Source: Microbulbifer aggregans
GTDB taxonomy: Bacteria; Pseudomonadota; Gammaproteobacteria; Pseudomonadales; Cellvibrionaceae
Length of the DNA: 64,000 nt
Direction of reading: 5' to 3'
NCBI RefSeq assembly: GCF_001750105.1
Contig: NZ_CP014143.1
Coordinates: 3,503,501 to 3,567,500 of the forward strand
A program made the translations under genes and the position numbers. How positions within the stretch are numbered: the stretch's first letter is position 1; every line of letters starts with the position of its first letter. A model generated the notes under the pieces. The model worked only from the letters and a program-made list of their open reading frames with translations, ran no database searches and was not told the origin of the DNA. This document shows positions 17,108 to 26,179 of the stretch, piece after piece.

Positions 17108-18502
17108 TCACTCGTCAATCTGGATGGTACGGAAAGTGGGCTGGCCACCACGGAAAAAGCGGATCGGCAACAGCTCGTCGCCGGGCAGCTCCTTCGCCAC
17201 CCGCTGGAAGTCATCCAGGTCTTTGACCTCGTCAAAGCCCAGCTGCGCAACGATATCACCGCTGCGGAGACCGGCGCGGGCACCGGGTTTACCGGGCACC
17301 ACCTGCTTCACCAGCACACCGCTCTCAACACCCCAGCGCTGCTTCACTGCGGCCGGGATCTCCTCCACGACCAGACCCAGGCGACCGCCGACGTCGTTGG
17401 ACGGATTGACGGACGCCTGCTGGGCCGGCTCTTCTTCACCGGGCAGCGCACCAACGGTGACCTGTACCCGCACGCTCTTGCCCTTGCGCATCAGGTCCAC
17501 CGGCACTTCAGCACCCGGACGCGTCTGACCCACGACATGGGGCAGGTCCCCGGATTCCATGATCCGCTCACCGTCGAAGCGGGTGATGATGTCGCCCGCC
17601 AGAATACCGGCATCAGCTGCGGGGGTACCGGTTTCAACCTGGGCCACCAGGGCACCGGCAGGCCGAGAGAGGCCCATCGCCTGCGCCATGTTGCGGTCCA
17701 CATCCTGGATGCCGACGCCCAGCCAGCCGCGATCCACCCGGCCCTTCTCGCGCAATTGAGCGACGACATCCTGGGCCAGGCTCGCCGGAATGGCGAAAGA
17801 CAGTCCGATTGAGCCGCCGCTGCGGGTGTAGATCTGGCTGTTGATGCCGACCACCTCACCTTTCAGATTGAACAGCGGCCCGCCGGAGTTACCCGGGTTG
17901 ATCGCCACATCCGTCTGGATGAACGGCACATAGTTCTCTCGGCTCTCATTCGGGATGCTGCGTCCCATCGCACTGACAATACCGGCACTGGCGGAGTAGT
18001 CGAGGCCAAACGGGGAACCGATGGCAACCACCCACTCACCGACTTCCAGGTCCTCGGAATTACCCCAGCTGGCCGTCGGCAGGTCATCTGCGTCGATCTT
18101 CAGCAGGGCCAGGTCGGAACGGGCATCGGTGCCGATCACCTGCGCGTCGTACTCGCGACGGTCGGTCAGGGTGACGACCACCTGGTCTGCACCTTCCACC
18201 ACGTGGTTATTGGTCACCACATAGCCGTCTTCAGAAATAATGAATCCTGAGCCCATACTGGCCACAGGCCGCCTCTCCCGACCACGGGGTTCCAGCAGGT
18301 GCCGGAAGATATCCGGGATGTCCTGCTGGTACTGGGGCGGTACGCCCCTGGTGGCGCGGGTGCGCTCCACCGTGTTGATCTTCACCACAGCCGGTGAATT
18401 CTGCTCGATCAAGTCCGTCAGCTCGGGCAACCCCCGGGCAAAGGCGGATGCTGAGATCATCAGGCAAAGAATGAAAAAGGAATGCGTAACGCGCTTGAGC
18501 AT
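17108..18502 (-). CDS. mucD: Periplasmic serine protease MucD (DegP/HtrA family)
   Basis: Envelope quality-control protease/chaperone. With ATG at 18502 (AAGG upstream) the product is 464 residues: signal peptide MLKRVTHSFFILCLMISASAFA, trypsin-like domain with the triad visible in TNNHVV (His), RSDLALLKI (Asp) and GNSGGPL (Ser), then two PDZ domains (about 255-345 and 370-455). In pseudomonads mucD is the last gene of the algU operon; here two other genes separate it from rseC, so it probably has its own promoter. MucD-type proteases degrade misfolded periplasmic proteins and thus dampen sigma-E activation. Confidence 0.95.
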   Translation of the reverse strand: MLKRVTHSFFILCLMISASAFARGLPELTDLIEQNSPAVVKINTVERTRATRGVPPQYQQDIPDIFRHLLEPRGRERRPVASMGSGFIISEDGYVVTNNHVVEGADQVVVTLTDRREYDAQVIGTDARSDLALLKIDADDLPTASWGNSEDLEVGEWVVAIGSPFGLDYSASAGIVSAMGRSIPNESRENYVPFIQTDVAINPGNSGGPLFNLKGEVVGINSQIYTRSGGSIGLSFAIPASLAQDVVAQLREKGRVDRGWLGVGIQDVDRNMAQAMGLSRPAGALVAQVETGTPAADAGILAGDIITRFDGERIMESGDLPHVVGQTRPGAEVPVDLMRKGKSVRVQVTVGALPGEEEPAQQASVNPSNDVGGRLGLVVEEIPAAVKQRWGVESGVLVKQVVPGKPGARAGLRSGDIVAQLGFDEVKDLDDFQRVAKELPGDELLPIRFFRGGQPTFRTIQIDE

Positions 18503-18722
18503 CGGTTTGTTACCTTTGATTATCCCATCTACTATCCAATCGAAGTGTCGAGAAATCGACCTCAACCACGGCGTACCCACTGTGTGGTGCGGGTTAACCG
18601 CGGTGAGCCACGGGTTTTCGGTAACCGTTTAGTGGCGTTTTGGCCGCGAAAGTTCGCTTCTTCAGTGTAAAGCAGTGTAATGATTCACTGAACACTGGAG
18701 CAGCCATTTGCCAGGACTCACT

Positions 18723-19457
18723 ATGCCCACCATGCGCCCCCGGCCCGAACGGGGCCAGTTCACACACCCCCGGGAACAGTACGGCGAGTCTGTCCTCGGT
18801 GCGCCACTGCTGCACTTCCCCGCTCAACATGGTCGGAACCCCGGACTGATCATCGCCGGTACCCACGGAGATGAGACCGCCGCAGTCATCGCACTCTCTT
18901 GCGCCCTGCGTTCATTGCCACCGGAACTGCTCAGGCACCATGTGGTACTGGCTGTGAATCCCGATGGATGCCAGCTGGGGCTGCGGGCCAATGCCAACGG
19001 CGTGGACCTGAACCGCAATTTTGCCACCAGCAACTGGACCGCCGAGGGCAGCGTCTACCGCTGGAATAGCCAGGCCGAGGAGCGCGATGTACGCCTCAAG
19101 ACCGGCGCCAGCGGCGGCTCAGAACCCGAAACTGAAGCACTATGCCAGCTGATCGACAAGCTGGCCCCCGCTTGGGTAGTCACGATCCACGAGCCACTGG
19201 CCTGTATCGAGGATCCGGACGAGAGCGACCTTGGCGTGTGGCTGTCAGAACGACTCAAATTGCCTCTCGTCACCGAGGTCGGCTACCCGACACCCGGCTC
19301 GTTCGGGACCTGGTGCGCCGAGCGCGACTTGCCGTGTATCACCGTCGAATTTCCGCCGATTTCCGCCGATATCGCCAGTGAGGACTATCTCCCCACGCTG
19401 TTTGACCTGCTGACATACGACTACGACAGCAACGACACCAGAGATCAGTCCCAGTAA
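18723..19457 (+). CDS. mpaA: Murein peptide amidase A (M14 carboxypeptidase)
   Basis: Expected to cut the D-Glu/meso-Dap bond of L-Ala-D-Glu-mDap released from recycled murein. The 244-residue protein has the M14 zinc ligands in GTHGDETAAV (His, Glu) and TIHEPL (His), the DLNRNF substrate-binding motif and the catalytic glutamate in ITVEFPP. No signal peptide, consistent with a cytoplasmic recycling enzyme. ATG 18723 has AGGA 9 nt upstream; a TTG at 18708 is an alternative. Its 3' end overlaps by 13 nt that of the convergent epimerase gene, which acts on the dipeptide product, so the pair makes a pathway. Confidence 0.88.
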   Translation: MPTMRPRPERGQFTHPREQYGESVLGAPLLHFPAQHGRNPGLIIAGTHGDETAAVIALSCALRSLPPELLRHHVVLAVNPDGCQLGLRANANGVDLNRNFATSNWTAEGSVYRWNSQAEERDVRLKTGASGGSEPETEALCQLIDKLAPAWVVTIHEPLACIEDPDESDLGVWLSERLKLPLVTEVGYPTPGSFGTWCAERDLPCITVEFPPISADIASEDYLPTLFDLLTYDYDSNDTRDQSQ

Positions 19458-20392
19458 ACCCGCCCGCCGCTGAAGCGCAATGGCGGCTCGACATCCCTGG
19501 CCAGCCAGGTGGGACCATCGAGATCGCGAAAACGCACTTTCGCTCCCACCGGCCAGGCGGCTCGAATCGCGCGGGAGGTACACAGCATACAGCCCAGCAT
19601 CAAATCGAACCCCTGCGACTCCCCGGCTTCAGCGAGTGCCAACGCCTCCGTAATACCACCGGTCTTGTCCAGCTTGATGTTGATCATCTCGTAGCGTCCC
19701 AGGAGACGCTCCAGATCCGCACGGGTATGGCAGCTCTCGTCCGCGCAGATGGGTAGTGGGTGGGGGAAAGAGGCCAGGAAGTCGTCATCATCGGCCGGTA
19801 GCGGCTGTTCCAGCATAGCGACCCCCAGTTCGGCGATCTGCCGGCAGCGATCAATGAGGGTTTCGCGGGACCAGGCCTCATTGGCATCGATGACCAGCTG
19901 AGCCTCTGGGGCGGCCTCACGCACTGCCCTGACCCGCTCCAGTACCAGCCGATCATCCAGTTTCAGCTTCAGCACTTTTACACCATCTGCAACAGCAATC
20001 CTGGCAGCCCCGGCCATCGCTTCCGGCTCGTCCACCACCAGCGTTTGCACAGTTGTCAGGGAGCTGGGCTCGGCCCTTGGCCCGCCGCTCTCAGCTGCCT
20101 CCAGATCCGCCAGCGCACAATCCAGTGCATTGCGCGCAGCTCCCGCGGGCATCCGGGCCTGTAACTGCTGACGATCCAGGCCGGCTTCCACCTCCTTCAG
20201 AAACGGCTCGAGCTGGGCCAGGACCGAGCTGACGCTCTCGCCGTAACGGGGATAGGGCGTGCATTCACCAACACCCTGGAGCCCATGAGACTCGAGTTCC
20301 ACCACCACGACCTCGGCGTGGGTGCGGGCACCGCGGGAAATAACAAAGCTGGTGCGCAGGGGCCAGGTTTCCGCATAGCAGCGAGCGCGCAT
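19445..20392 (-). CDS. ycjG: L-Ala-D/L-Glu epimerase (enolase superfamily)
   Basis: Converts L-Ala-D-Glu from peptidoglycan turnover to L-Ala-L-Glu, which ordinary peptidases can degrade. The 315 residues carry the muconate-lactonising subgroup markers: KxK base (LKLKLDD, around 168-172), metal ligands in VIDANEAW, LEQPL and CADES, and the opposite lysine in INIKLDKTGG. ATG at 20392 has GGAG with a 6-nt spacer. Lies 77 nt after rseC in the same direction, so it may be read through from the sigma-E operon, and is convergent with mpaA. Confidence 0.88.
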   Translation of the reverse strand: MRARCYAETWPLRTSFVISRGARTHAEVVVVELESHGLQGVGECTPYPRYGESVSSVLAQLEPFLKEVEAGLDRQQLQARMPAGAARNALDCALADLEAAESGGPRAEPSSLTTVQTLVVDEPEAMAGAARIAVADGVKVLKLKLDDRLVLERVRAVREAAPEAQLVIDANEAWSRETLIDRCRQIAELGVAMLEQPLPADDDDFLASFPHPLPICADESCHTRADLERLLGRYEMINIKLDKTGGITEALALAEAGESQGFDLMLGCMLCTSRAIRAAWPVGAKVRFRDLDGPTWLARDVEPPLRFSGGRVYWD

Positions 20393-20469
20393 TGGGGTCT
20401 CCGAGCGATCCGGGTACCGCGGCCGCGGCCCCTGCTCCCAGTTTAGGTGCTGGAGGACAATCGGACCGC

Positions 20470-20910
20470 TTACTGGGGCTCGATACGCAGGAGTAAGGGG
20501 GAGAAATTCGGGTCGCTATCGTGGCGGCGACTGAACCACCGCACGGCCACCGCGCCCAACAGAAGACCAGCGACTGCACCGCCGATCGCGCCGGGCTCTC
20601 CGGCTGCGAGATGGCCCGCATATGAGAGGAGTAGCAATCCCAGCAGGGGAACCAGATAGACCAGCAGCGCGGCCGTGGTCAGGGTGTGCTCGGCGATCCC
20701 GATCACGGCGATATCATTGAGGCAGATGCGCTGGGGATCCCAGCTGTTGAGCGAGACACGGATTCTCGAGGCGCTGGCCCAGTAGTCTCCCAGCAGGCCG
20801 GTGCCACAACCTGACTTGGCTGCGCAGCCGTGACAGCCGCTGCGCTGTATCGTCTCCACCCAGATGGCATCGGATTCAATCGCAACGATCCGACCGCGCT
20901 CCTCAACCAC
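20470..20910 (-). CDS. rseC: RseC/MucC family membrane protein
   Basis: A 146-residue protein with an N-terminal cytoplasmic segment containing the family cysteines (CHGCAAKSGCGTG, about 26-38) and two adjacent membrane helices (about 80-97 and 105-125). RseC is tied to SoxR reduction and to modulation of sigma-E, but its mechanism is unresolved. GTG start at 20910 lies 4 nt after the rseB stop, so it belongs to the rpoE-rseA-rseB operon. Confidence 0.9.
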   Translation of the reverse strand: MVEERGRIVAIESDAIWVETIQRSGCHGCAAKSGCGTGLLGDYWASASRIRVSLNSWDPQRICLNDIAVIGIAEHTLTTAALLVYLVPLLGLLLLSYAGHLAAGEPGAIGGAVAGLLLGAVAVRWFSRRHDSDPNFSPLLLRIEPQ

Positions 20911-20914
20911 CGAC

Positions 20915-21973
20915 TCAGCCCCCGGTAGTGGTCACTGCCCGCGCCACCAATTGCGCAGTGCTGTCGGGGATTTCACCGACGACGGTGACGGTGTAATTGA
21001 CTCCCTCGGCTTCCACTTGATCCATGTAGGCCACGGTAGCACCTCGGATGGCGCGACCTTTGAAGTTCAGCTCAGGACCAAGACGTTGGACGAAAACGGT
21101 GAACACACTCAATCCGTCACTGAATACCAGCATGTCGCCATCGGTGAGGGTCTGCACTGCCACCGGGCGGTAGCCCTCAGGTACCCAGCCCAGGCGCCAG
21201 CGGCTCTGCGCGGCGATACAGGGGTTGCTGTTGTCGATGCGCCTTGCGGCTGCAGACTGCGCTTGCAGGTCGCTGTCCTCTACGGGAGACAGATCCAGCC
21301 GCACAAACTGATACCGTTCCAACACCTTGCCCTGCGGCCCCACCAGCATCGACTTCAGGGGCAGGCCGGTCTCCTGGTCCAGATTGACCACCATCCCCAG
21401 GCGGTGGCGATCACGTGGACGCGCTTCAATGATCACTGTGGGGCGATCGGCGATCCGCTCTTCTCCCCGCACAATAAACTGATAGGCCTGCTGCAGGCGT
21501 TCCTGGCCAGCAGTGCTCAGAAGAGCGGCACGATTAAACGGCCCACCGGTGCCTTCGCATGCACGGGTACTGCCATGACTGACCAACTCTCTTGGATCGC
21601 CGCTGAGATAGCGCACTCTTTCCACTTGCTGGCCGTCCCGCACCGCGTGGACCACCTCCAGTGTCTCCAGGGTGCCGGTGTGTTCGAAGGTCACAAGGCC
21701 GGAATATTCCAGCTCTTTGACTGCCCGCCCCAGCTTCTCCAGCCATACCGCCGCACCATTCGCGGGCGCCTGCAGCGCCTCCGCTGGCACAGATGATTGG
21801 GGCGCGGACTCCTGCTGGGGGGCCACCACCGTTCCCGGCCCAGGGGATTCCTGCGCCGGCTCCGGTACAACGGCGGCCTGCGCCATCAGAAGGGAGGGAA
21901 ACGCCCACAAGCACAAAGCCAACAGCAGGCTGTTGGCTTTAGGGGTAGTGTTGAAAAGTTCAGTAGTGCCCAA
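20915..21973 (-). CDS. rseB: Periplasmic sigma-E regulator RseB/MucB
   Basis: Binds the periplasmic part of RseA/MucA and shields it from cleavage; senses lipoprotein/LPS signals. The 352-residue precursor has a signal peptide (hydrophobic stretch about 14-29, cut near LLMAQA), a Pro/Gln-rich linker and then the LolA-like MucB/RseB domain (EYSGLVTFEHTGTLETLEVVHAVRDG onwards) and C-terminal domain (WVPEGYRPV...). The start is TTG at 21973, 2 nt after the rseA stop with no good Shine-Dalgarno, implying coupling to rseA. Confidence 0.92.
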   Translation of the reverse strand: MGTTELFNTTPKANSLLLALCLWAFPSLLMAQAAVVPEPAQESPGPGTVVAPQQESAPQSSVPAEALQAPANGAAVWLEKLGRAVKELEYSGLVTFEHTGTLETLEVVHAVRDGQQVERVRYLSGDPRELVSHGSTRACEGTGGPFNRAALLSTAGQERLQQAYQFIVRGEERIADRPTVIIEARPRDRHRLGMVVNLDQETGLPLKSMLVGPQGKVLERYQFVRLDLSPVEDSDLQAQSAAARRIDNSNPCIAAQSRWRLGWVPEGYRPVAVQTLTDGDMLVFSDGLSVFTVFVQRLGPELNFKGRAIRGATVAYMDQVEAEGVNYTVTVVGEIPDSTAQLVARAVTTTGG

Positions 21974-21975
21974 GG

Positions 21976-22665
21976 CTATTGACCGTCTTGCTCGCCATAA
22001 GTAGCACGGGCAAACGGCACCATGCCCTGATTGCCCACATGAGCAGCCTGTTCAGAATGCTGGATCATGACCCGGTTAAGGTGACGCATCAGTTCCGGAG
22101 TTGGCACCTGCTGAATCATATTCGCCTGCCCGGGTGTACCGCCCTGAGGCTCGAACATCACGCGGGGACTGGCCGTGCTCACCGCCCGGGTACTCGGCCC
22201 GGGAACATAGATGCTGCTGGGCTGCGCCGCAGGCTGCGGTACTTGCTGCTGTACCGGGCGCTCGGCCTCAGCGACCAGTTCCTGAGTGACGTCAGGCTGC
22301 GTGACCTGCTGCACGCCGAGGATCGCGGCAAACGCGACTGTCGCGGCAACGGCACCACGGGAGAGCATCTGGCGCCAACGGTGGCCGGAATCATTTGCAG
22401 CGGTAGCAGGACCAGATGTCTGCTGCAGCGGCTCTTCACTGGCGACCGCGGCAGAAATCCGCGTAGCCAGGTCGCCTTCAGGCCTGGCTACAGGTTCCTG
22501 ACGCATGACGCTCGCCGCCAGCTGGTAGCGCGACCAGCGCTGGCCAGCCTCAGAGCCAGCGGAACTGGCCTTCAGCAACCGCTGCAATTCCAGTTCACTC
22601 GCCTCTCCGTCCATCAGCGCAGACAGGGACTCGTTTAGCCGATCCTGGTGATTCCCGTGGGACAT
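21976..22665 (-). CDS. rseA: Anti-sigma-E factor RseA/MucA
   Basis: Inner-membrane anti-sigma factor; cytoplasmic N-terminus binds RpoE, periplasmic part binds RseB and is cut by DegS/AlgW and then RseP. The 229-residue protein has the N-terminal sigma-binding region (LNESLSALMDGEASELELQRLL), one membrane helix (GAVAATVAFAAILGV, about 105-120) and a Gln/Pro-rich periplasmic tail. ATG 22665 has AGAGGA with a 9-nt spacer; a TTG three codons upstream does not. The protease RseP is encoded in the same window at about 61-62 kb. Confidence 0.92.
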   Translation of the reverse strand: MSHGNHQDRLNESLSALMDGEASELELQRLLKASSAGSEAGQRWSRYQLAASVMRQEPVARPEGDLATRISAAVASEEPLQQTSGPATAANDSGHRWRQMLSRGAVAATVAFAAILGVQQVTQPDVTQELVAEAERPVQQQVPQPAAQPSSIYVPGPSTRAVSTASPRVMFEPQGGTPGQANMIQQVPTPELMRHLNRVMIQHSEQAAHVGNQGMVPFARATYGEQDGQ

Positions 22666-22838
22666 ACGGGCCAATCCTCTCTGTGAAATATGGTTTTCGA
22701 CCGCGGTACGGCATTCCGTTCTCGGTCTGTTTTTCGGCCAAGCTTAACGCTGGTTAACACTTCTGACCGGGCGCGGATGAATTTGTTTCGCGCCTTGAGT
22801 AAAAAATTACGTCAATTATCGCAACGTGAGCGCAAAGC

Positions 22839-23453
22839 TCAGCTTCGATCCCCCAGGGGCTCCGGTTCGCCCGCCAGAACCGCCTGAACAGTCCGGTCGA
22901 TAGCCTCACGGGCACGGAAAATACGCGAGCGCACTGTACCTACCGGGCAGTCCATGACCTCGGCGATCTCCTCGTAACTCAGCCCCTCCATTTCACGCAG
23001 GGTCACTGCAGCACGGAGATCCTCGGGCAGTGCCCGGATAGCATCGTGCACAGCGGCCTCCAGCTGGTCGCGAAAGAGCTGGTTCTCGGGCGTCTCGTTA
23101 TCCCGCAGCAGGTCGGCACCCGAATAGAATTCCGCGTCCTCCAGATCCACGTCTGACGACGGCGGACGCCGACCCCGGGATACCAGGTGGTTCTTGGCGG
23201 TATTGATGGCGATACGGTACATCCAGGTGTAGAAGGCGCTGTCGCCACGGAAATTGGCCAGGGCGCGGTAAGCCTTGATAAAGGCCTCCTGCGTAACGTC
23301 CTGCACCTCCGCATGGTCCTTGATAAAGCGGCTTATCACGGCGACGATCTTGTGCTGATATTTCAATACCAGCAGGTCAAAGGCGCGCTTGTCGCCTTTC
23401 TGGACACGCTCCACCAGCTGGCGATCACTTGGTGACGCCTGTTGCGATGTCAT
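22839..23453 (-). CDS. rpoE: RNA polymerase sigma factor RpoE (AlgU/sigma-22)
   Basis: ECF sigma factor for envelope stress. The 204-residue protein has region 2 (FDLLVLKYQHKIVAVISRFI...DVTQEAFIKAYRALANFRGDSAFYTWMYRIAINTAKN) and region 4 (LREMEGLSYEEIAEVMDCPVGTVRSRIFRARE), very close to AlgU. It is about ten residues longer at the C-terminus than the usual 192-193. A sigma-E-type promoter lies 85 nt upstream. The 173 nt between rpoE and rseA is longer than usual and shows no gene. Divergent from nadB, as in pseudomonads. Confidence 0.97.
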   Translation of the reverse strand: MTSQQASPSDRQLVERVQKGDKRAFDLLVLKYQHKIVAVISRFIKDHAEVQDVTQEAFIKAYRALANFRGDSAFYTWMYRIAINTAKNHLVSRGRRPPSSDVDLEDAEFYSGADLLRDNETPENQLFRDQLEAAVHDAIRALPEDLRAAVTLREMEGLSYEEIAEVMDCPVGTVRSRIFRAREAIDRTVQAVLAGEPEPLGDRS

Positions 23454-23537
23454 CCCCTACCCCCGTTACCAGCTGCACCGCGGGAAATGGCCCGGGCATT
23501 TCCGGAGCGGACGGCGCAAGCGTATTTTGTATTGTGT

Positions 23538-23567
23538 CCAAGACACTGGCGATAGGACATAAGTTCC
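23538..23567 (-). promoter_or_regulatory. Sigma-E-type promoter of the rpoE operon
   Basis: On the minus strand GGAACTT (23561-23567) is followed after 17 nt by TCTTGG (23538-23543). This fits the AlgU/sigma-E consensus GAACTT-N16/17-TCtga/TCaaa, and AlgU operons are known to be autoregulated from such a promoter. It lies 85 nt upstream of the rpoE start. Confidence 0.75.
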
Positions 23568-23597
23568 GTGCCAAATCGACGAATTTGAAGTAGGCGC

Positions 23598-23603
23598 TAT
23601 ACT
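23598..23603 (+). promoter_or_regulatory. Probable -10 element for nadB
   Basis: TATACT, five of six matches to TATAAT, 18 nt upstream of the first nadB ATG. No good -35 hexamer is visible at 17 nt, so the assignment is weak; the closeness to the ATG implies a very short leader. Confidence 0.35.
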
Positions 23604-23621
23604 ACGCCACCCCTTTTAACA

Positions 23622-25238
23622 ATGAAAATTATGAACGCTCAGGCAAATTACGATGTTCTGGTAATCGGCAGCGGTGCGGCGGGGCTGACCCTGGCACTGC
23701 ATCTGGCGGATCGCTACCGGGTCGCCCTGCTGTCCAAACAGCGCCTGCGCGACGGCTCCACCTGGTTCGCCCAGGGGGGCATTGCCGCCGTGCTGGATGA
23801 CACGGATTCCGTGGAATCCCACATCGCTGACACCTTAGACGCGGGTGCAGGCCTGTGCCACCCGGACGCAGTGCGACACACGGTCGAGAACGGAACCGCC
23901 GCCATTCAGTGGCTTATCGACCAGGGGGTGAGCTTCACCCGCGAGGACGGCGATTACCACCTCACCAAAGAGGGCGGCCACAGCCACCGGCGCATTATCC
24001 ATAGCGCTGACGCCACGGGCATGGCGGTCCACAGCACCCTGATCGAACGGGTCCGCGCCGCCGAGAATATCGATTGTTTCGAGCACCATATCGCCCTGGA
24101 TCTGATCCGCCAGCCCGATCCTCAGCGCGGTCGCTTTCGCTGTGCGGGCACTTACGTCTACAACAAACAAACCGACGAAGTGGAGCTGTTCCAGGGGCGT
24201 GCGGTAGTGCTGGCCACTGGCGGCGCCAGCAAGGCCTACCTGTACACCAGCAACCCCGACGGCGCCAGCGGCGATGGCATCGCCATGGCCTGGCGGGCCG
24301 GGTGTCGGGTGGCGAACATGGAGTTCAACCAGTTCCATCCCACCTGCCTGTACCACCCCAAGGCAAAGGCAATGCTGGTCACCGAAGCCCTGCGCGGTGA
24401 GGGTGCGCAGCTAAAGCTCCCCGACGGACAGCGGTTTATGGACCGGTTCGACAAGCGCGGTGAACTGGCGCCGCGGGATATTGTTGCCCGCGCCATCGAC
24501 CATGAGATGAAACGGCTGGGTGCAGACTGCCTCTACCTGGACATTTCCCACAAAGATGCCAAGTTCGTCCGCGAGCACTTCCCCACTGTCTACCAGAACT
24601 GCCTGCAGTACGGCATCGATATAACAAAGGAGCCGATTCCGGTGGTGCCGGCAGCCCACTACACCTGCGGTGGTGTGATGGTGGACGAACACGGCCGCAC
24701 GGACCTGGACCAGCTCTACGCAATCGGCGAGACCACCTTTACCGGTCTGCACGGCGCCAACCGCCTGGCGAGCAACTCGCTGCTGGAGTGTGTGGTTTAC
24801 GCGCGCGCCGCGGCACTGCACATTGATGCCACCCTCTCAGAAGTGCAGCCGCCGAGGCTGGCGCCGGCCTGGGACGCCTCCCGGGTCACCGACTCGGATG
24901 AGGACGTGGTGATCTCGCACAACTGGGACGAGTTGCGGCGATTTATGTGGGACTACGTCGGAATCGTGCGCACCCGCAAGCGCCTGCTGCGAGCACAACA
25001 TCGGGTCAAAATGCTGCAGGGTGAAATCCGCGAGTTTTATGCCAACTACCGCATCACCAGCGACCTGATCGAACTGCGCAACCTGGCACTGGTGTCCGAG
25101 CTGATCATCCGCTCGGCGCTGGACCGGCGCGAGAGTCGCGGCCTGCACTACTCACTGGATTACCCCAACCTGCGCGAGCTGGCTATGGACACCATCCTGG
25201 TGCCAGAGAACTTTGCCGACCAGCGGCAGTTCATCTGA
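23622..25238 (+). CDS. nadB: L-aspartate oxidase
   Basis: FAD enzyme that oxidises aspartate to iminoaspartate, the first step of de novo NAD synthesis. The 538 residues have the FAD motif [18 protein letters not shown] near the N-terminus, the [12 protein letters not shown] segment, HSHRRIIH, and active-site residues in [17 protein letters not shown] and the [13 protein letters not shown] motif; the C-terminal helical domain resembles fumarate reductase flavoprotein. Two start codons three codons apart (23622 and 23631) are equally possible; neither has a strong Shine-Dalgarno. Confidence 0.96.
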   Translation: MKIMNAQANYDVLVIGSGAAGLTLALHLADRYRVALLSKQRLRDGSTWFAQGGIAAVLDDTDSVESHIADTLDAGAGLCHPDAVRHTVENGTAAIQWLIDQGVSFTREDGDYHLTKEGGHSHRRIIHSADATGMAVHSTLIERVRAAENIDCFEHHIALDLIRQPDPQRGRFRCAGTYVYNKQTDEVELFQGRAVVLATGGASKAYLYTSNPDGASGDGIAMAWRAGCRVANMEFNQFHPTCLYHPKAKAMLVTEALRGEGAQLKLPDGQRFMDRFDKRGELAPRDIVARAIDHEMKRLGADCLYLDISHKDAKFVREHFPTVYQNCLQYGIDITKEPIPVVPAAHYTCGGVMVDEHGRTDLDQLYAIGETTFTGLHGANRLASNSLLECVVYARAAALHIDATLSEVQPPRLAPAWDASRVTDSDEDVVISHNWDELRRFMWDYVGIVRTRKRLLRAQHRVKMLQGEIREFYANYRITSDLIELRNLALVSELIIRSALDRRESRGLHYSLDYPNLRELAMDTILVPENFADQRQFI

Positions 25239-25248
25239 GAAAGTCGAG

Positions 25249-25710
25249 TCAACGGGAATAGCGCAGCGCCACCTGCAGACGACGCCAGTCAGTGGCCGCC
25301 ACACTGTCGCGGCCCAGCACGAGGCGCCGGCGCTGTCCGCTCGCATTGCGCCCGTTGATCACAATCAGCCAGGGCCATAGCACCAGCTCACCGCAGACCG
25401 AAATCTCCTCCAACTCCCCGCAGGCATCCCGCCAGAACCAGCGTCGCTCGGACGTGGACAGCTCCCCGCGGTTGCGCTGCAGCCGGCGCCACTCCCTGAT
25501 ACCAAGGGCAATGACCAGCAAGGTCGCAGGTAACAGCAGGCTCAGGGCAAAGCCACTAAACCAGAGCACCAACAGTGCCTGCAGCACGATCAGGGCAAGA
25601 AGGAGGGAGAGCAGTCGGGAGGGGAACACGGGGCAGCGCAGCAGAGCGCTGCGCCCGGCGTTCTGGGGATTACGCGGACCCGCGTTATTCCTGCAATCCG
25701 GTGTTGTCAC
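25249..25710 (-). CDS. ygfX: YgfX-like small membrane protein
   Basis: A 153-residue protein with a hydrophobic hairpin (about 32-68, LLSLLLALIVLQALLVLWFSGFALSLLL region) and a Trp/Arg-rich C-terminal domain (WRDACGELEEISVCGELVLWPWLIVI...WRRLQVALRYSR). It matches the YgfX/CptA family encoded next to sdhE; E. coli YgfX was reported as a cell-shape toxin, but this is debated. GTG start at 25710 lies inside the 3' end of sdhE (26-nt overlap); a later GTG at 25629 is possible. Confidence 0.75.
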   Translation of the reverse strand: MTTPDCRNNAGPRNPQNAGRSALLRCPVFPSRLLSLLLALIVLQALLVLWFSGFALSLLLPATLLVIALGIREWRRLQRNRGELSTSERRWFWRDACGELEEISVCGELVLWPWLIVINGRNASGQRRRLVLGRDSVAATDWRRLQVALRYSR

Positions 25711-25930
25711 GGATAATCTGCACGATTCGCATCAGCTCCGGATCAGAGGGATCCTCGCGACGCAGGAACCAGGCGAAGAGATCCTGGTCCTCACTCTCCA
25801 GCAACTGGACGTAGCGTTGTTGATCGGCCTCATCAAGGCTGTCATAGACATTCTCGAGAAAAGGCAGCAACACCAGGTCCAGCTCGAGCATGCCGCGGCG
25901 GCTGGCCCAGAAGAGTCGGTTACGATCCAT
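25685..25930 (-). CDS. sdhE: FAD assembly factor SdhE
   Basis: Promotes covalent attachment of FAD to succinate dehydrogenase/fumarate reductase flavoproteins. The 81-residue protein shows the family signature RRGMLELD (RGxxE) near residue 11 and the acidic helical remainder ending in LMRIVQIIRDNT. ATG at 25930. Paired with ygfX and divergent from ygfZ, the arrangement seen in E. coli and Pseudomonas. Confidence 0.93.
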   Translation of the reverse strand: MDRNRLFWASRRGMLELDLVLLPFLENVYDSLDEADQQRYVQLLESEDQDLFAWFLRREDPSDPELMRIVQIIRDNTGLQE

Positions 25931-26179
25931 ACTTCAAATCCCGGTATCTACGACCGGCCGGAGCCGGCGACGACGCGACAGCGCGCCGTTTTGCAATGCA
26001 ATGTGTGATTTGCGCGCAGTATAACTGCCGCCCACTGCCGTGAATAGCCAGCGGGAGGCTAAGAAGCGGCAGCCCCGGAATCGTAAGCCGGGCTCAGAAA
26101 CACCGCTACCGAGCTTGAAAACGACGGGTTCAACCCAAGATACTCCCCTCCACAAGCAGTAAGGAACAGCGAGCAGGCT

